Assembly: GCA_015075725.1 (NCBI GenBank)
Contig: JABTTV010000001.1
Span: 806,001 to 870,000 of the forward strand
From: Anaerolineales bacterium
Lineage (GTDB): Bacteria; Chloroflexota; Anaerolineae; Anaerolineales; Villigracilaceae
Length of the DNA stretch: 64,000 nucleotides
Direction: 5' to 3'
The notes beneath the pieces are model-generated. The model did not search any database, was not told the DNA's origin, and saw only the letters and a list, made by a program, of their open reading frames with translations. Shown here piece by piece: positions 52,558-60,511 of this stretch (position 1 is the first letter of the stretch; each line of letters opens with the position of its first letter). A program made the position numbers and the translations under genes.

Positions 52558-54054
52558 TTAATCGGCAGCCGACATCGCTTTGTCGAGCGCCTCGGTCTCG
52601 ACCATGGGCGGTTTGAAGATCAGGAAAACCGCATTGAGCAAGATTCCCAACACGGCCGCGGTGGCAATGGCAGGCAAGCCGCTGGGGAAAATTCCCGGAA
52701 TAACGAGCGGGAGTAATCCATTCGGATAAGCGATATTCCCGCCGATGCCCACGACCATGATCACGGCACCGATCGCAAGATTCCGCGGATTGAACATGCT
52801 GACATTATGCTCCTGCATCAAAGCAATGCCCTGCATGCCGATCACGCCGAAGAGGTAGATTGCAAGACCGCCGCTCACTGCCAGCGGGATCGAATTTACC
52901 AACGCCGCCAGGTTCCCGTTGAAAGCCAGGATAATGGAAATCACACCGGCAGAGATCAATGCGGGACCCGAATAGTTCCGGGTGATCGCCATCAATGAAT
53001 TGTTCTCACCGTAGTTCGTCCCCGCAGTTGCGCCAAGCAAGCCGTTGAGAAAATCACCGATACCGTCGAACACAAGGTTGTAACCCACGTTTTTATCGAG
53101 GTTCAGTTTTTCGCGTCCGGTTTCCCCGGCGAATCGATCGATGTAAAGACTCATTTGATACAGATGAGCGGTCGATTCAGGGATTGTGGCAATTGCCATG
53201 ATCGAGATGCTGACGATCGCGGTGATGAGCAGCTCTCCTCCAAATGAGGGCAGGGTGATGTTGGGCATTTGAATGAGATTCGCCTCCAAAACCGGCTGGA
53301 AGTTCACCGAACCCGGAGCGAACAGCATGGAAGCGATATAGCCTGCAATGCCGCCCAATAGCACGGGCAGCATCCCGATGAAACCCCTGTTCTGCAAATA
53401 GACCGAGAACAGGATGGTGAGAATCAACGTAATAAACGCAACCAGAAAATTGTTGCTGGCGAGGTCCACCACGGCGGCTTTTGCCAGACCGAAGCCGATG
53501 ATCGCAGCAACGGAACCCGTCACGACCGGCGGGAGGAACCGATCCACACTGGCTTTCCCCATTGCCCGAATGAGGAATCCAACGGCGATGTTGATCAAAC
53601 CGGTGACGACGATCCCTGCCTGCATCAGGCTGATCACATCGTTGGGTAGAGGTCCGCTAAACGGCACATACGGCGAGCCGGTTGCCGCCGCTGAAATGCC
53701 TTGATATGCCGCAATGTAACTGAAGCTCGAGCCGTAGAACAACGGGATGAAGGTCCCGATGCTCCGGCGTGAAAGAATGAGCGCAACGATCGTTGAAACG
53801 CCTGAAGCCAGCAGCACGGTTCCCACGTGGAAACCGCAGAAAGCCGCAACGAACACGGTTGCAGGAAACATCGTCAGCACGTGTTGGAAGCCCAACAGGA
53901 TGGTCTGTCCCATTGGAGGGGTATCGTTGGGCATATACCCCATTATGTTGTTCTTAGCCATTGCATTCTCTCCTTTGACGATTTGGGTTGGTCTTGCCAG
54001 GCTTGCCTTTGCCTTGCCGGGTTTTGCCTTACTGGTTTTCTTCTTTGTTGCCAT
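52558..54054 (-). CDS. NCS2-family nucleobase:cation symporter (uracil/xanthine permease type)
   Basis: Membrane uptake protein with about fourteen helices and NCS2 landmarks: GQTILLGFQHVLTMF, VSTIVALILSRR, the PESTAHLYQMSLY segment with its conserved acidic residue, NGLLGATAGTNYGENNSLMAITRNYSG and the closing helices. Two good starts exist. ATG 54054 has AAAGGAG ten bases upstream and adds a Lys/Ala/Pro-rich basic tail of 31 residues (KKKTSKAKPGKAKAS). ATG 53961 has AAAGGAG eight bases upstream and gives the usual NCS2 length. I list the longer form; either or both may be made. Divergent from the molybdenum hydroxylase genes, it probably imports their heterocyclic substrate. Confidence 0.88.
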   Translation of the reverse strand: MATKKKTSKAKPGKAKASLARPTQIVKGENAMAKNNIMGYMPNDTPPMGQTILLGFQHVLTMFPATVFVAAFCGFHVGTVLLASGVSTIVALILSRRSIGTFIPLFYGSSFSYIAAYQGISAAATGSPYVPFSGPLPNDVISLMQAGIVVTGLINIAVGFLIRAMGKASVDRFLPPVVTGSVAAIIGFGLAKAAVVDLASNNFLVAFITLILTILFSVYLQNRGFIGMLPVLLGGIAGYIASMLFAPGSVNFQPVLEANLIQMPNITLPSFGGELLITAIVSISIMAIATIPESTAHLYQMSLYIDRFAGETGREKLNLDKNVGYNLVFDGIGDFLNGLLGATAGTNYGENNSLMAITRNYSGPALISAGVISIILAFNGNLAALVNSIPLAVSGGLAIYLFGVIGMQGIALMQEHNVSMFNPRNLAIGAVIMVVGIGGNIAYPNGLLPLVIPGIFPSGLPAIATAAVLGILLNAVFLIFKPPMVETEALDKAMSAAD

Positions 54055-54063
54055 CTGGTCCAT

Positions 54064-54453
54064 TCTCCTTTCCGACGGTTGCGAGTGTATGTATCAAGTT
54101 GTGTTCGCACCTCCAAATAAAAAGTCGCCAGCATCTTACGCACGGCGACAGAATAAATGGCAGACAGGCTCACGGGCAATGAGCATGTTCAACGCAGAAT
54201 CAAATCCCTGCACTCTGATTGGTCTCATCTTAATTGTACATAACCCTCGAATTCGGACCGGGATACGCGGATTCAAGCCATTTCCAGATGAAAATCCGCT
54301 TCACCCCACCCCTTGGGCTGCCCCTGTTTCCCGCGCGTTTCCACCCCGTTGACTCTCGTCTCCTCATTGTGCTACACTCCAAGCCTGCCTGGCAGGACTA
54401 CACACAGACGTGCAGCGGATGTTCGCCTACGTCCGTTTTGAGGAGAATGCATC
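54064..54453. other. Divergent intergenic region between permease and coxG
   Basis: Nearly 400 bp without a convincing gene. It must hold the divergent promoters for the NCS2 permease and the catabolic operon. I looked for a purine riboswitch upstream of the permease and saw no core match. The permease leader contains its two AAAGGAG sites. The coxG ribosome site GAGGAG is at 54440-54445. Confidence 0.45.
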
Positions 54454-54900
54454 ATGCAACTCAAAGGTAACGTGACCGTCAAAGCCCCGCGCAAAAGGGT
54501 CTGGGATTTCCTCACCGACCCGAATCAACTCGGGCAATGTGCGCCCGGTGTGGAAAAGATCGAAACCATCGAACATCTCAAAAAATACCGCGGCGTGATC
54601 TCGGTGGGACTGGGCTCCGTGAAAGCGCGTTTCTCCGGCGATGTGGATATTCTCGAATTAGACGAACCCAACCGCGCCAAACTCAAGGCGCATGGCACGG
54701 CAACAGGCAGCGCGGCAGACGCGGTCTGTGAAATGACCCTCAGCGATGGACCGGAAAACTCAACCCTCGTCAACTGGACGGCGGATGTCAATGTGTCCGG
54801 TCAACTGGCGAGCCTCGTTTCACGGTTGATGGTTCCCGTCTCACAGAAACTGGCAGGGGTGTTTTACGATGAAGTGAAGAAGAGGATAGAGAAGGAATAA
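54454..54900 (+). CDS. coxG: CoxG-like SRPBCC protein of a molybdenum hydroxylase locus
   Basis: 148 residues with the CoxG pattern: MQLKGNVTVKAPRKRVWDFLTDPNQLGQCAPGVE, VGLGSVKARFSGDV, AVCEMTLSDGPENSTLVNWTADVNVSGQLASL. In CO dehydrogenase systems CoxG tethers the enzyme to the membrane or respiratory chain. First gene of the operon, with RBS GAGGAG; an out-of-frame ATG at 54447 lies one base after the SD. Confidence 0.92.
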   Translation: MQLKGNVTVKAPRKRVWDFLTDPNQLGQCAPGVEKIETIEHLKKYRGVISVGLGSVKARFSGDVDILELDEPNRAKLKAHGTATGSAADAVCEMTLSDGPENSTLVNWTADVNVSGQLASLVSRLMVPVSQKLAGVFYDEVKKRIEKE

Positions 54901-54912
54901 CAACGCGCGCAA

Positions 54913-54930
54913 GCCGCCGTCCCCGGCGGC
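54913..54930. repeat. Short GC-rich hairpin between coxG and xdhC
   Basis: The stem GCCGCCG / CGGCGGC with loop TCCC shares the GCCGTCC(C/T)CGGC core with 14763-14786. Confidence 0.5.
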
Positions 54931-54957
54931 GAAGACGGCGCCGAAAGCAACCTTAGG

Positions 54958-56028
54958 ATGCGCGATATTTTAACGGATGTCGAAAAATGGTTAGCCTCAG
55001 GGGAAACCATCGCGCTTGCCACCGTGATCCAAACCTGGGGTTCCTCGCCGCGCAAGGCGGGTTCGTGCATGGCGCTCACTGCCAGCGGAAAGATCGTCGG
55101 CTCGGTCAGCGGCGGATGCGTGGAAAATGCGGTCATCGAAGCGGGACTTGAATCCCTCAAATCCAAGCGACCCCGATTGCTTCACTTTGGCGTCGCGGAC
55201 GAGACTGCCTGGGAGGTGGGACTCGCCTGCGGGGGAAGCATAGATATCTTTGTTCAACCCCTTGATCTTGAATTATTCCAAACTCTACGATCATCATTAA
55301 TAGATGAAATGCCTGTTGTTCATATCACGGTCATCCGCGGCGCGGATGATTTGGTCGGACATGAGTTGTTGATATCCGAAAGCGGACTCATCGCCGGCTC
55401 GCTCGGCAACGAATGGAACGATGCGGTGTTAAAGATTGGCATAGATGCACTTTACCAGGGCACATCATGCCGTGTGCAGTTGAGTGACACATTGGAAGTT
55501 TTTCTCGATGTGTTTCTTCCCTCGCCAACCATCATAGTGATGGGCGGAGTGCATATCGCGGTCGCGTTGGTGTCGTTGGCGAAGACGCTCGGCTACCGAA
55601 CTGTTCTCATCGACCCGCGCAAGGCGTGGGGGAATGCAGAGCGATTCCCGAACGTGGATGTTTTGATCCAATCATGGATCGATGACGCGTTCAGGCAGAT
55701 CAAGGTCACAGGCTCCACCGCGGTCGCATCGCTCACGCACGACCCGAAACTGGACGATCCCGTGTTGAAGATCGCATTGACCAGCCCTGCGTTTTACATC
55801 GGCGCATTGGGGAGCAAGACCACAAATGAAAAACGCCGCGTTCGTTTGATGAACTACGGCATGACCGAGGATCAACTTGCGCGGTTGCACGCTCCCATTG
55901 GGCTCGATATTGGAGCCTCCACGCCAGAGGAGATCGCGCTTGCCATTATGTCTGAGGTGGTGAAAAGTTATAGGAAAGAGAATCAAGTATCGGTTAAGAA
56001 CGAAGCGGAGCCAGTCTCCAGTCTCTAG
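54958..56028 (+). CDS. XdhC/CoxF-family molybdenum cofactor maturation protein
   Basis: 356 residues. XdhC proteins bind molybdenum cofactor and promote its sulfuration and insertion into xanthine-dehydrogenase-family enzymes. The N-terminal XdhC_CoxI part has ATVIQTWGSSPRKAGSCMAL and GSVSGGCVENAVIEAG. The C-terminal Rossmann part has IIVMGGVHIAVALVSLAKTLGYRTVLIDPR, TAVASLTHDPKLDDPVL and the closing GLDIGASTPEEIALAIMSE. The last 14 residues are encoded by a heptamer repeat (56012-56053). Confidence 0.92.
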   Translation: MRDILTDVEKWLASGETIALATVIQTWGSSPRKAGSCMALTASGKIVGSVSGGCVENAVIEAGLESLKSKRPRLLHFGVADETAWEVGLACGGSIDIFVQPLDLELFQTLRSSLIDEMPVVHITVIRGADDLVGHELLISESGLIAGSLGNEWNDAVLKIGIDALYQGTSCRVQLSDTLEVFLDVFLPSPTIIVMGGVHIAVALVSLAKTLGYRTVLIDPRKAWGNAERFPNVDVLIQSWIDDAFRQIKVTGSTAVASLTHDPKLDDPVLKIALTSPAFYIGALGSKTTNEKRRVRLMNYGMTEDQLARLHAPIGLDIGASTPEEIALAIMSEVVKSYRKENQVSVKNEAEPVSSL

Positions 56029-56053
56029 TCACTACTTCTCCAATTCTCATTAA
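56012..56053. repeat. Heptamer array at the xdhC stop codon
   Basis: About six 7-base units (CAGTCTC, CAGTCTC, TAGTCAC, TACTTCT, CCAATTC, TCATTAA) span the end of xdhC and its downstream gap. Confidence 0.6.
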
Positions 56054-56056
56054 AAG

Positions 56057-56090
56057 GAGATTGCTTCGGACTAACGTCCTCGCAATGACA
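56057..56090. repeat. Partial copy of the CGTCATTGCGAGG inverted repeat
   Basis: Only the right half (GAGATTGCTTCGGA ... CCTCGCAATGACA) is present. Full copies are at 30409-30506 and 63135-63228. Confidence 0.7.
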
Positions 56091-56099
56091 TGAAGTCTT

Positions 56100-56978
56100 A
56101 TGAAACCTGCTCCATTTGAATATCATGCCCCGACATCGCTCGAGCAAGCATTGGATTTGATGAGCCAGCATGCGGGAGAGGCAAAGATCCTGGCAGGCGG
56201 CCAAAGCCTTGTGCCTGCGATGAATTTCCGCGTGGTACAACCCAGCCTGTTGATCGATTTGAACCGCGTGGTGGAGTTGAGTTTTATCCGCGAAGAGGGA
56301 AACGCGATTCGCGTCGGCGCGATGGCGCGTGAACGCCACCTTGAATTCGATGCATCCATCGAAAAGCGGATTCCGCTTTTGCATGAAGCCGTACCGAACA
56401 TTGCGCATCCGCAGATCCGCAACCGCGGCACGATCGGCGGGAGTATTGTCCATGCCGACCCCGCCGCCGAATTGCCGATGTTGATGGTCGCTTTGAATGC
56501 AAGGTTGAAGGGGAAAAATAAATCCGCCGAGCGCTGGATCGACGCCAAAGGTTTTTTTGCGGGGATGTTCACGACCGCGCTCGAACCCGATGAGATCCTG
56601 GCGGAGATCGAAATTCCGTTCATGCCGCCGCGCACGGGCTGGTCGTTCATGGAGGTTGCGCCGCGTTCGGGCGATTATGCGATGATGGGCGTCGCCGCGC
56701 TGGTGACGCTGGACAAAGATGGAAAGTGCAAGTCTGCAACACTCGTGTATCTCAACGCTGGCGATGGACCCGTGGATGCAGTTGCGTCCGCACAGATGTT
56801 GGCGGGGGAGAGTCTCAGCGACAAATCGATCGAGTCTGCTGCAGTTCATGCCAGTGAAAATGAGATCAATCCGTTCGGAAACATCCATGCCTCAACAGAT
56901 TTTCAACGTCATCTGGCAAAAGTGCTGACACAAAAAGCATTGAAGCAGGCTGCGCAGCGCGCGGGAGAATCGCAATGA
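56100..56978 (+). CDS. Molybdenum hydroxylase FAD-binding (medium) subunit, CoxM/XdhB type
   Basis: 292 residues. FAD motifs AGGQSLVPAMNFR (about 37-49) and NRGTIGGSIVHADPAAELP (about 109-127) are intact, and the C-terminal CO-dehydrogenase flavoprotein domain is complete. It passes electrons from the 2Fe-2S subunit to the acceptor. Overlaps the next gene by four bases (ATGA). Confidence 0.94.
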   Translation: MKPAPFEYHAPTSLEQALDLMSQHAGEAKILAGGQSLVPAMNFRVVQPSLLIDLNRVVELSFIREEGNAIRVGAMARERHLEFDASIEKRIPLLHEAVPNIAHPQIRNRGTIGGSIVHADPAAELPMLMVALNARLKGKNKSAERWIDAKGFFAGMFTTALEPDEILAEIEIPFMPPRTGWSFMEVAPRSGDYAMMGVAALVTLDKDGKCKSATLVYLNAGDGPVDAVASAQMLAGESLSDKSIESAAVHASENEINPFGNIHASTDFQRHLAKVLTQKALKQAAQRAGESQ

Positions 56979-57454
56979 CCCAGGTTACTTTGACAGTCAA
57001 CGAAACACAATACACTCGCGATGTGGAGCCGCGCCTCTTGCTCAGCGATTTCCTGCGCCATGAACTCGGGCTGACAGGTACGCACGTTGGCTGTGAACAC
57101 GGCGTGTGCGGCGCCTGCACGATCCTTTTCGACGGCGAATCGATGCGCTCGTGCCTGATCTTCGCCGTACAGGCAGATGGCCATTCCGTCACAACCGTCG
57201 AAGGACTCGCGCCTGACAAAGACAACCTGCATCCGTTGCAACAATCGTTTTGGGAAGCGCACGGTCTGCAATGCGGATATTGCACCCCCGGTATTTTGAT
57301 GACGCTGGTTCCCTTCCTCAAACAAAATCCGAATCCCACCGAAGACGAGATACGTCACGCGATTTCGGGCAATCTTTGTCGTTGTACAGGTTATCAGCAT
57401 ATCGTGGATGCGGTGAAGTTGGCGGCAGATAAGATGCGAGAAGCGGAGAATTAG
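56975..57454 (+). CDS. Molybdenum hydroxylase 2Fe-2S subunit, CoxS/XdhC-small type
   Basis: 159 residues with both iron-sulfur clusters' ligands: plant-ferredoxin-type GCEHGVCGACTILFDG followed by a further Cys (MRSCLIF), and the second cluster QCGYCTPGILM with NLCRCTGYQ. Normal length for the family. Confidence 0.95.
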   Translation: MTQVTLTVNETQYTRDVEPRLLLSDFLRHELGLTGTHVGCEHGVCGACTILFDGESMRSCLIFAVQADGHSVTTVEGLAPDKDNLHPLQQSFWEAHGLQCGYCTPGILMTLVPFLKQNPNPTEDEIRHAISGNLCRCTGYQHIVDAVKLAADKMREAEN

Positions 57455-57461
57455 TGGATCG

Positions 57462-57489
57462 GAGAATTGAGATTAGAGATTTGAGACTA
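57462..57489. repeat. Four-unit heptamer array filling the gap before the amidase gene
   Basis: GAGAATT, GAGATTA, GAGATTT, GAGACTA; the last base is the A of the amidase start codon. Confidence 0.7.
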
Positions 57490-58775
57490 TGAATGCAGAC
57501 ATCCTCACAGTTTCCTTTCGAAATAACGATCTCTCTCCGCGAGATTTGATCTCCAGTCTCCAGTCGCTTTATGATTCCCGTGAGCCTGAAGTTTTGGCAT
57601 TTATTCCCGAACCGAATCGCTTCGAACGATTGCTCAATGACGCCGAAGAACTCATAAAAAAATATCCCGATGTAAACAGTCGCCCTGCGCTTTTTGGAAT
57701 GACCTTGGGCGTGAAGGATATTTTTCATGTGGATGGTTTCGTCACGCAGGCAGGAAGTAAATTACCCGCTGAAGATATCCAAGGTAAAGAAGCAACCAGT
57801 GTGACGCAAATCAAAAATGCTGGAGCGCTCGTCATGGGCAAGACCGTCACCACCGAGTTCGCCTACTTCACTCCCGGTCCCACGCGCAACCCGCATAATC
57901 CAGGTCATACGCCAGGCGGGTCGAGCAGTGGTTCCGCGGCCGCCATCGGTGCGGGCATGTGCAACCTCACGCTCGGCACCCAAACAATCGGTTCGGTCAT
58001 TCGTCCCGCCGCGTTTTGTGGCGCGGTCGGTTTCAAACCGACCTACGAAAGAATTTCTCGCGCAGGCGTCATTCCGCTATCGCCAACATTTGATCATATT
58101 GGACTCTTTGCCTCAAATGTTGATACTGTAAAACAGGTTGCAAGCGTGTTGGTAGAGAATTGGAGAATTGGAGAATTGGAGACTACGACTCGTAAGCCGA
58201 CTCTTGGTATCCCCGAAGGTCCCTACCTCTCCTGCGCTTCAGACTACGCTTTAGCCTGCTTCAACGACCTATGTAATATCCTAGCCCAAGCAGGCTATAA
58301 CATCCGCCGTGTGCAAATCATGGACAACTTCCAAGACATCCGTGATCGCCACGACGCCATCATGTCATTTGACGCATCCCAAGTCCACAAAGACTGGTTC
58401 GCCAAACATGAAATCCTCTACTCCTCCAAATTCTCCGACCTCATCAAACGCGGACAAAAAATCTCCAATCTCCAATCTCTAATCTCTGCCCGTGACGCCT
58501 TCCGCAACCAAATCACCCAAACCATGACCGAAAACAACATCGACCTCTGGATCTGCCCTCCCGCCATCGGACCCGCTCCGAAAGGACTCGACTCCACTGG
58601 CGACCCCGTCATGTGCCTCCCGTGGACACAGGTCGGCTTCCCTGCGATCAACATCCCAACCACGAAGAGTGAAGACAATCTGCCGATGGGCTTGCAACTG
58701 GTCGGCAAGTGGAATGCGGACGAGTCTTTGTTCTCATGGGCGAAAGAGATCGAGGAAGCAGTGAGGGCGATATGA
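57489..58775 (+). CDS. Amidase-signature-family hydrolase
   Basis: 428 residues. The Ser-cisSer-Lys triad of amidase-signature enzymes is visible: Lys76 (GVKD), the GGSSSGSAAA loop with the cis-Ser at 145-147, and nucleophile Ser169 in TQTIGSVIRPAAFCG. It should hydrolyse an amide or ureido bond in an intermediate of the pathway. Three stretches are encoded by short tandem repeats, for instance NWRIGELE (58155-58186) and SNLQSLIS (58462-58489), on the surface side of the sequence. The stop overlaps the fdrA start. Confidence 0.92.
   Translation: MNADILTVSFRNNDLSPRDLISSLQSLYDSREPEVLAFIPEPNRFERLLNDAEELIKKYPDVNSRPALFGMTLGVKDIFHVDGFVTQAGSKLPAEDIQGKEATSVTQIKNAGALVMGKTVTTEFAYFTPGPTRNPHNPGHTPGGSSSGSAAAIGAGMCNLTLGTQTIGSVIRPAAFCGAVGFKPTYERISRAGVIPLSPTFDHIGLFASNVDTVKQVASVLVENWRIGELETTTRKPTLGIPEGPYLSCASDYALACFNDLCNILAQAGYNIRRVQIMDNFQDIRDRHDAIMSFDASQVHKDWFAKHEILYSSKFSDLIKRGQKISNLQSLISARDAFRNQITQTMTENNIDLWICPPAIGPAPKGLDSTGDPVMCLPWTQVGFPAINIPTTKSEDNLPMGLQLVGKWNADESLFSWAKEIEEAVRAI
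58155..58186. repeat. Four-unit octamer array inside the amidase gene
   Basis: Three exact GAGAATTG units plus GAGACTAC, in frame. Confidence 0.8.
58462..58489. repeat. Four-unit heptamer array inside the amidase gene
   Basis: TCTCCAA, TCTCCAA, TCTCTAA, TCTCTGC. Confidence 0.75.
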
Positions 58776-60472
58776 CCGTCGTCAAGTGGAACGTCCGCGC
58801 GGGAGCGTATTACGACTCGGTCGTGTTGATGCAACTGCAACGCGGCTTGCTCGGCTTGAGCGGCGTCGTGGATGCGGGTGTGGTGATGGCAACCCCCGCC
58901 AACCGTGAATTGCTCGCGGCAAATAATCTCCTGCCAGAATCCATCACCGCCAACCCCGACGATTTGCTCATCGTCGTCAAAGCCGAAAACGATCAAGCTG
59001 CGAACGATGCAATCGGTCAGGTTGATGAACTGCTCCTACGTCGCAAATCCTCCAATTCTCCAAATTCTCTCGACTTCCGCCCGCGTAGTTTGAGCGGCGC
59101 GGTCAAGCAATTGCCTGAGGCAAATTGGGTGCTGATCTCGGTCCCCGGTCGCTTTGCGGCTGGTGTTGCGCGAGAAGCGCTTGATCTTGGGAAGCACGTT
59201 TTTCTCTACAGCGACAACGTCTCGCTTGAAGATGAGATCGCGTTAAAAGGATCCGCAGGTGAAAAGGGACTGCTCGTGATGGGACCCGATTGTGGCACCG
59301 CCATCATCAACGGCATCGGGCTGGGATTCGCAAATCGCGTCCGGCGCGGTTCTATCGGTGTCGTCGGCGCATCGGGGACAGGCACACAAGCCGTGACGGC
59401 GCAAATCCACAATCTCGGCGCGGGGATTTCGCACGCCATCGGCACGGGCGGGCGGGATTTGAAATCCGAAGTCGGCGCGATAACTGCACACTTGGCACTT
59501 GATGCCTTGGCGCGGGATGACGAAACGAAAGTCATTGTGTTGATCTCCAAACCGCCATCGCCCGATGTTGCCACAAGCATCATCTCCGCCGCGCAGGGAA
59601 CTGGCAAACCAGTTGTCGTCTTTTTCATTGGCTACCCCCCGCCTGCAAGAAAGATCGGCAATTTGCAGTTTGCGATCAGTTTGAGTGAAGCGGCGGAAAT
59701 CGCTGTTAGAAAATTGGAGACTTTGAGAATTGAAGATGCAGAAATTCTCCACTCCTCAAATTCTCGTTTTGTTCGTGGTTTGTTCTCAGGCGGAACGCTC
59801 GCCTACGAGACTCTCCTGGGTTTGCAATCGTTTTTATCTCCCATCTACTCCAATTCTCCAATTACTAATTCTCAGATACTCTCCGACCCGCTCCGCAGCA
59901 AAGCCCACACAATCATAGACCTCGGCGATGAGTTCTTCATGGTTGGTCGTCTGCACCCGATGATCGACAACGACCTGCGCATCCGACGCATGAAGCAGGA
60001 AGCGGCTGATGCCGAAGTGGGGATGATTCTTTTTGACGTGGTTTTAGGTGAAGGTTCACATATGGATCCGGCGGGAGAATTAGTTCCTGTAATTAATGAG
60101 ATTCGAAAGACAAGAATTGGAGAATTGGAGTTTGTAGCGATGGTCATTGGCACGGATGATGACCCACAAAACCTCCAGTCTCAAGTCTCGCAATTACAGG
60201 CTGCAGGCGTTACGGTCTTTCGCACCGCTGCCGAAGCCGTTGAACACATCAGTCTTAGACTCAGTACCAGCAAGAAGGATGATTTCACGCCTGTAAATTT
60301 GGATCAACTCAAACAACCCCTCGCCGCGATCAACGTTGGGCTTGAGTCGTTTTACGACAGCCTGATCTCACAAGGTGCGCAAGCCGTGCATGTGGAGTGG
60401 AAACCGCCTGCCAGTGGCAATGAAAAAATGGCGGCGTTGCTGGCGAAGATGAAGGGCAAGAAAGGGAATTAG
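58772..60472 (+). CDS. fdrA: FdrA-family protein (acyl-CoA-synthetase-like, carbamoyltransferase-associated)
   Basis: 566 residues from ATG 58772, which overlaps the amidase stop (ATGA). FdrA resembles succinyl-CoA synthetase: a CoA-binding-like N-terminal part (VMATPANRELLAANNLLPE, WVLISVPGRFAAGVAREALDLGKHVFLYSDNV), a phosphate-loop segment (MGPDCGTAIINGIGLGFANRVRRGSIGVVGASGTGTQ), and the C-terminal ligase-like part (GDEFFMVGRLHPMID, VVLGEGSHMDPAGEL). The E. coli homolog lies with DUF1116 and DUF2877 genes implicated in oxamate carbamoyl transfer from oxalurate in allantoin breakdown. Four segments are encoded by short repeats (near 59048, 59705, 59845 and 60113). Confidence 0.9.
   Translation: MTVVKWNVRAGAYYDSVVLMQLQRGLLGLSGVVDAGVVMATPANRELLAANNLLPESITANPDDLLIVVKAENDQAANDAIGQVDELLLRRKSSNSPNSLDFRPRSLSGAVKQLPEANWVLISVPGRFAAGVAREALDLGKHVFLYSDNVSLEDEIALKGSAGEKGLLVMGPDCGTAIINGIGLGFANRVRRGSIGVVGASGTGTQAVTAQIHNLGAGISHAIGTGGRDLKSEVGAITAHLALDALARDDETKVIVLISKPPSPDVATSIISAAQGTGKPVVVFFIGYPPPARKIGNLQFAISLSEAAEIAVRKLETLRIEDAEILHSSNSRFVRGLFSGGTLAYETLLGLQSFLSPIYSNSPITNSQILSDPLRSKAHTIIDLGDEFFMVGRLHPMIDNDLRIRRMKQEAADAEVGMILFDVVLGEGSHMDPAGELVPVINEIRKTRIGELEFVAMVIGTDDDPQNLQSQVSQLQAAGVTVFRTAAEAVEHISLRLSTSKKDDFTPVNLDQLKQPLAAINVGLESFYDSLISQGAQAVHVEWKPPASGNEKMAALLAKMKGKKGN
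59845..59882. repeat. Degenerate 7-8 bp repeat inside fdrA
   Basis: CTCCAATT / CTCCAATT / ACTAATTCTC units encode YSNSPITNSQILS. Related units occur at 59048-59072 and 60113-60130 in the same gene. Confidence 0.65.
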
Positions 60473-60475
60473 AGG

Positions 60476-60510
60476 AATAGAGATTTCTCCAATCCTCTAA
60501 TTCTCAAATC
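60476..60510. repeat. Degenerate octamer repeat between fdrA and DUF1116 gene
   Basis: TCTCCAAT / CCTCTAAT / TCTCAAAT units fill the 39-base gap together with the ribosome site. Confidence 0.6.
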
Positions 60511-60511
60511 A

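Noticed and set aside
53962..54453. Possible purine riboswitch ahead of the NCS2 permease
   Set aside because: The minus-strand leader lacks the conserved core bases of the purine aptamer, and no other known aptamer was evident by eye.
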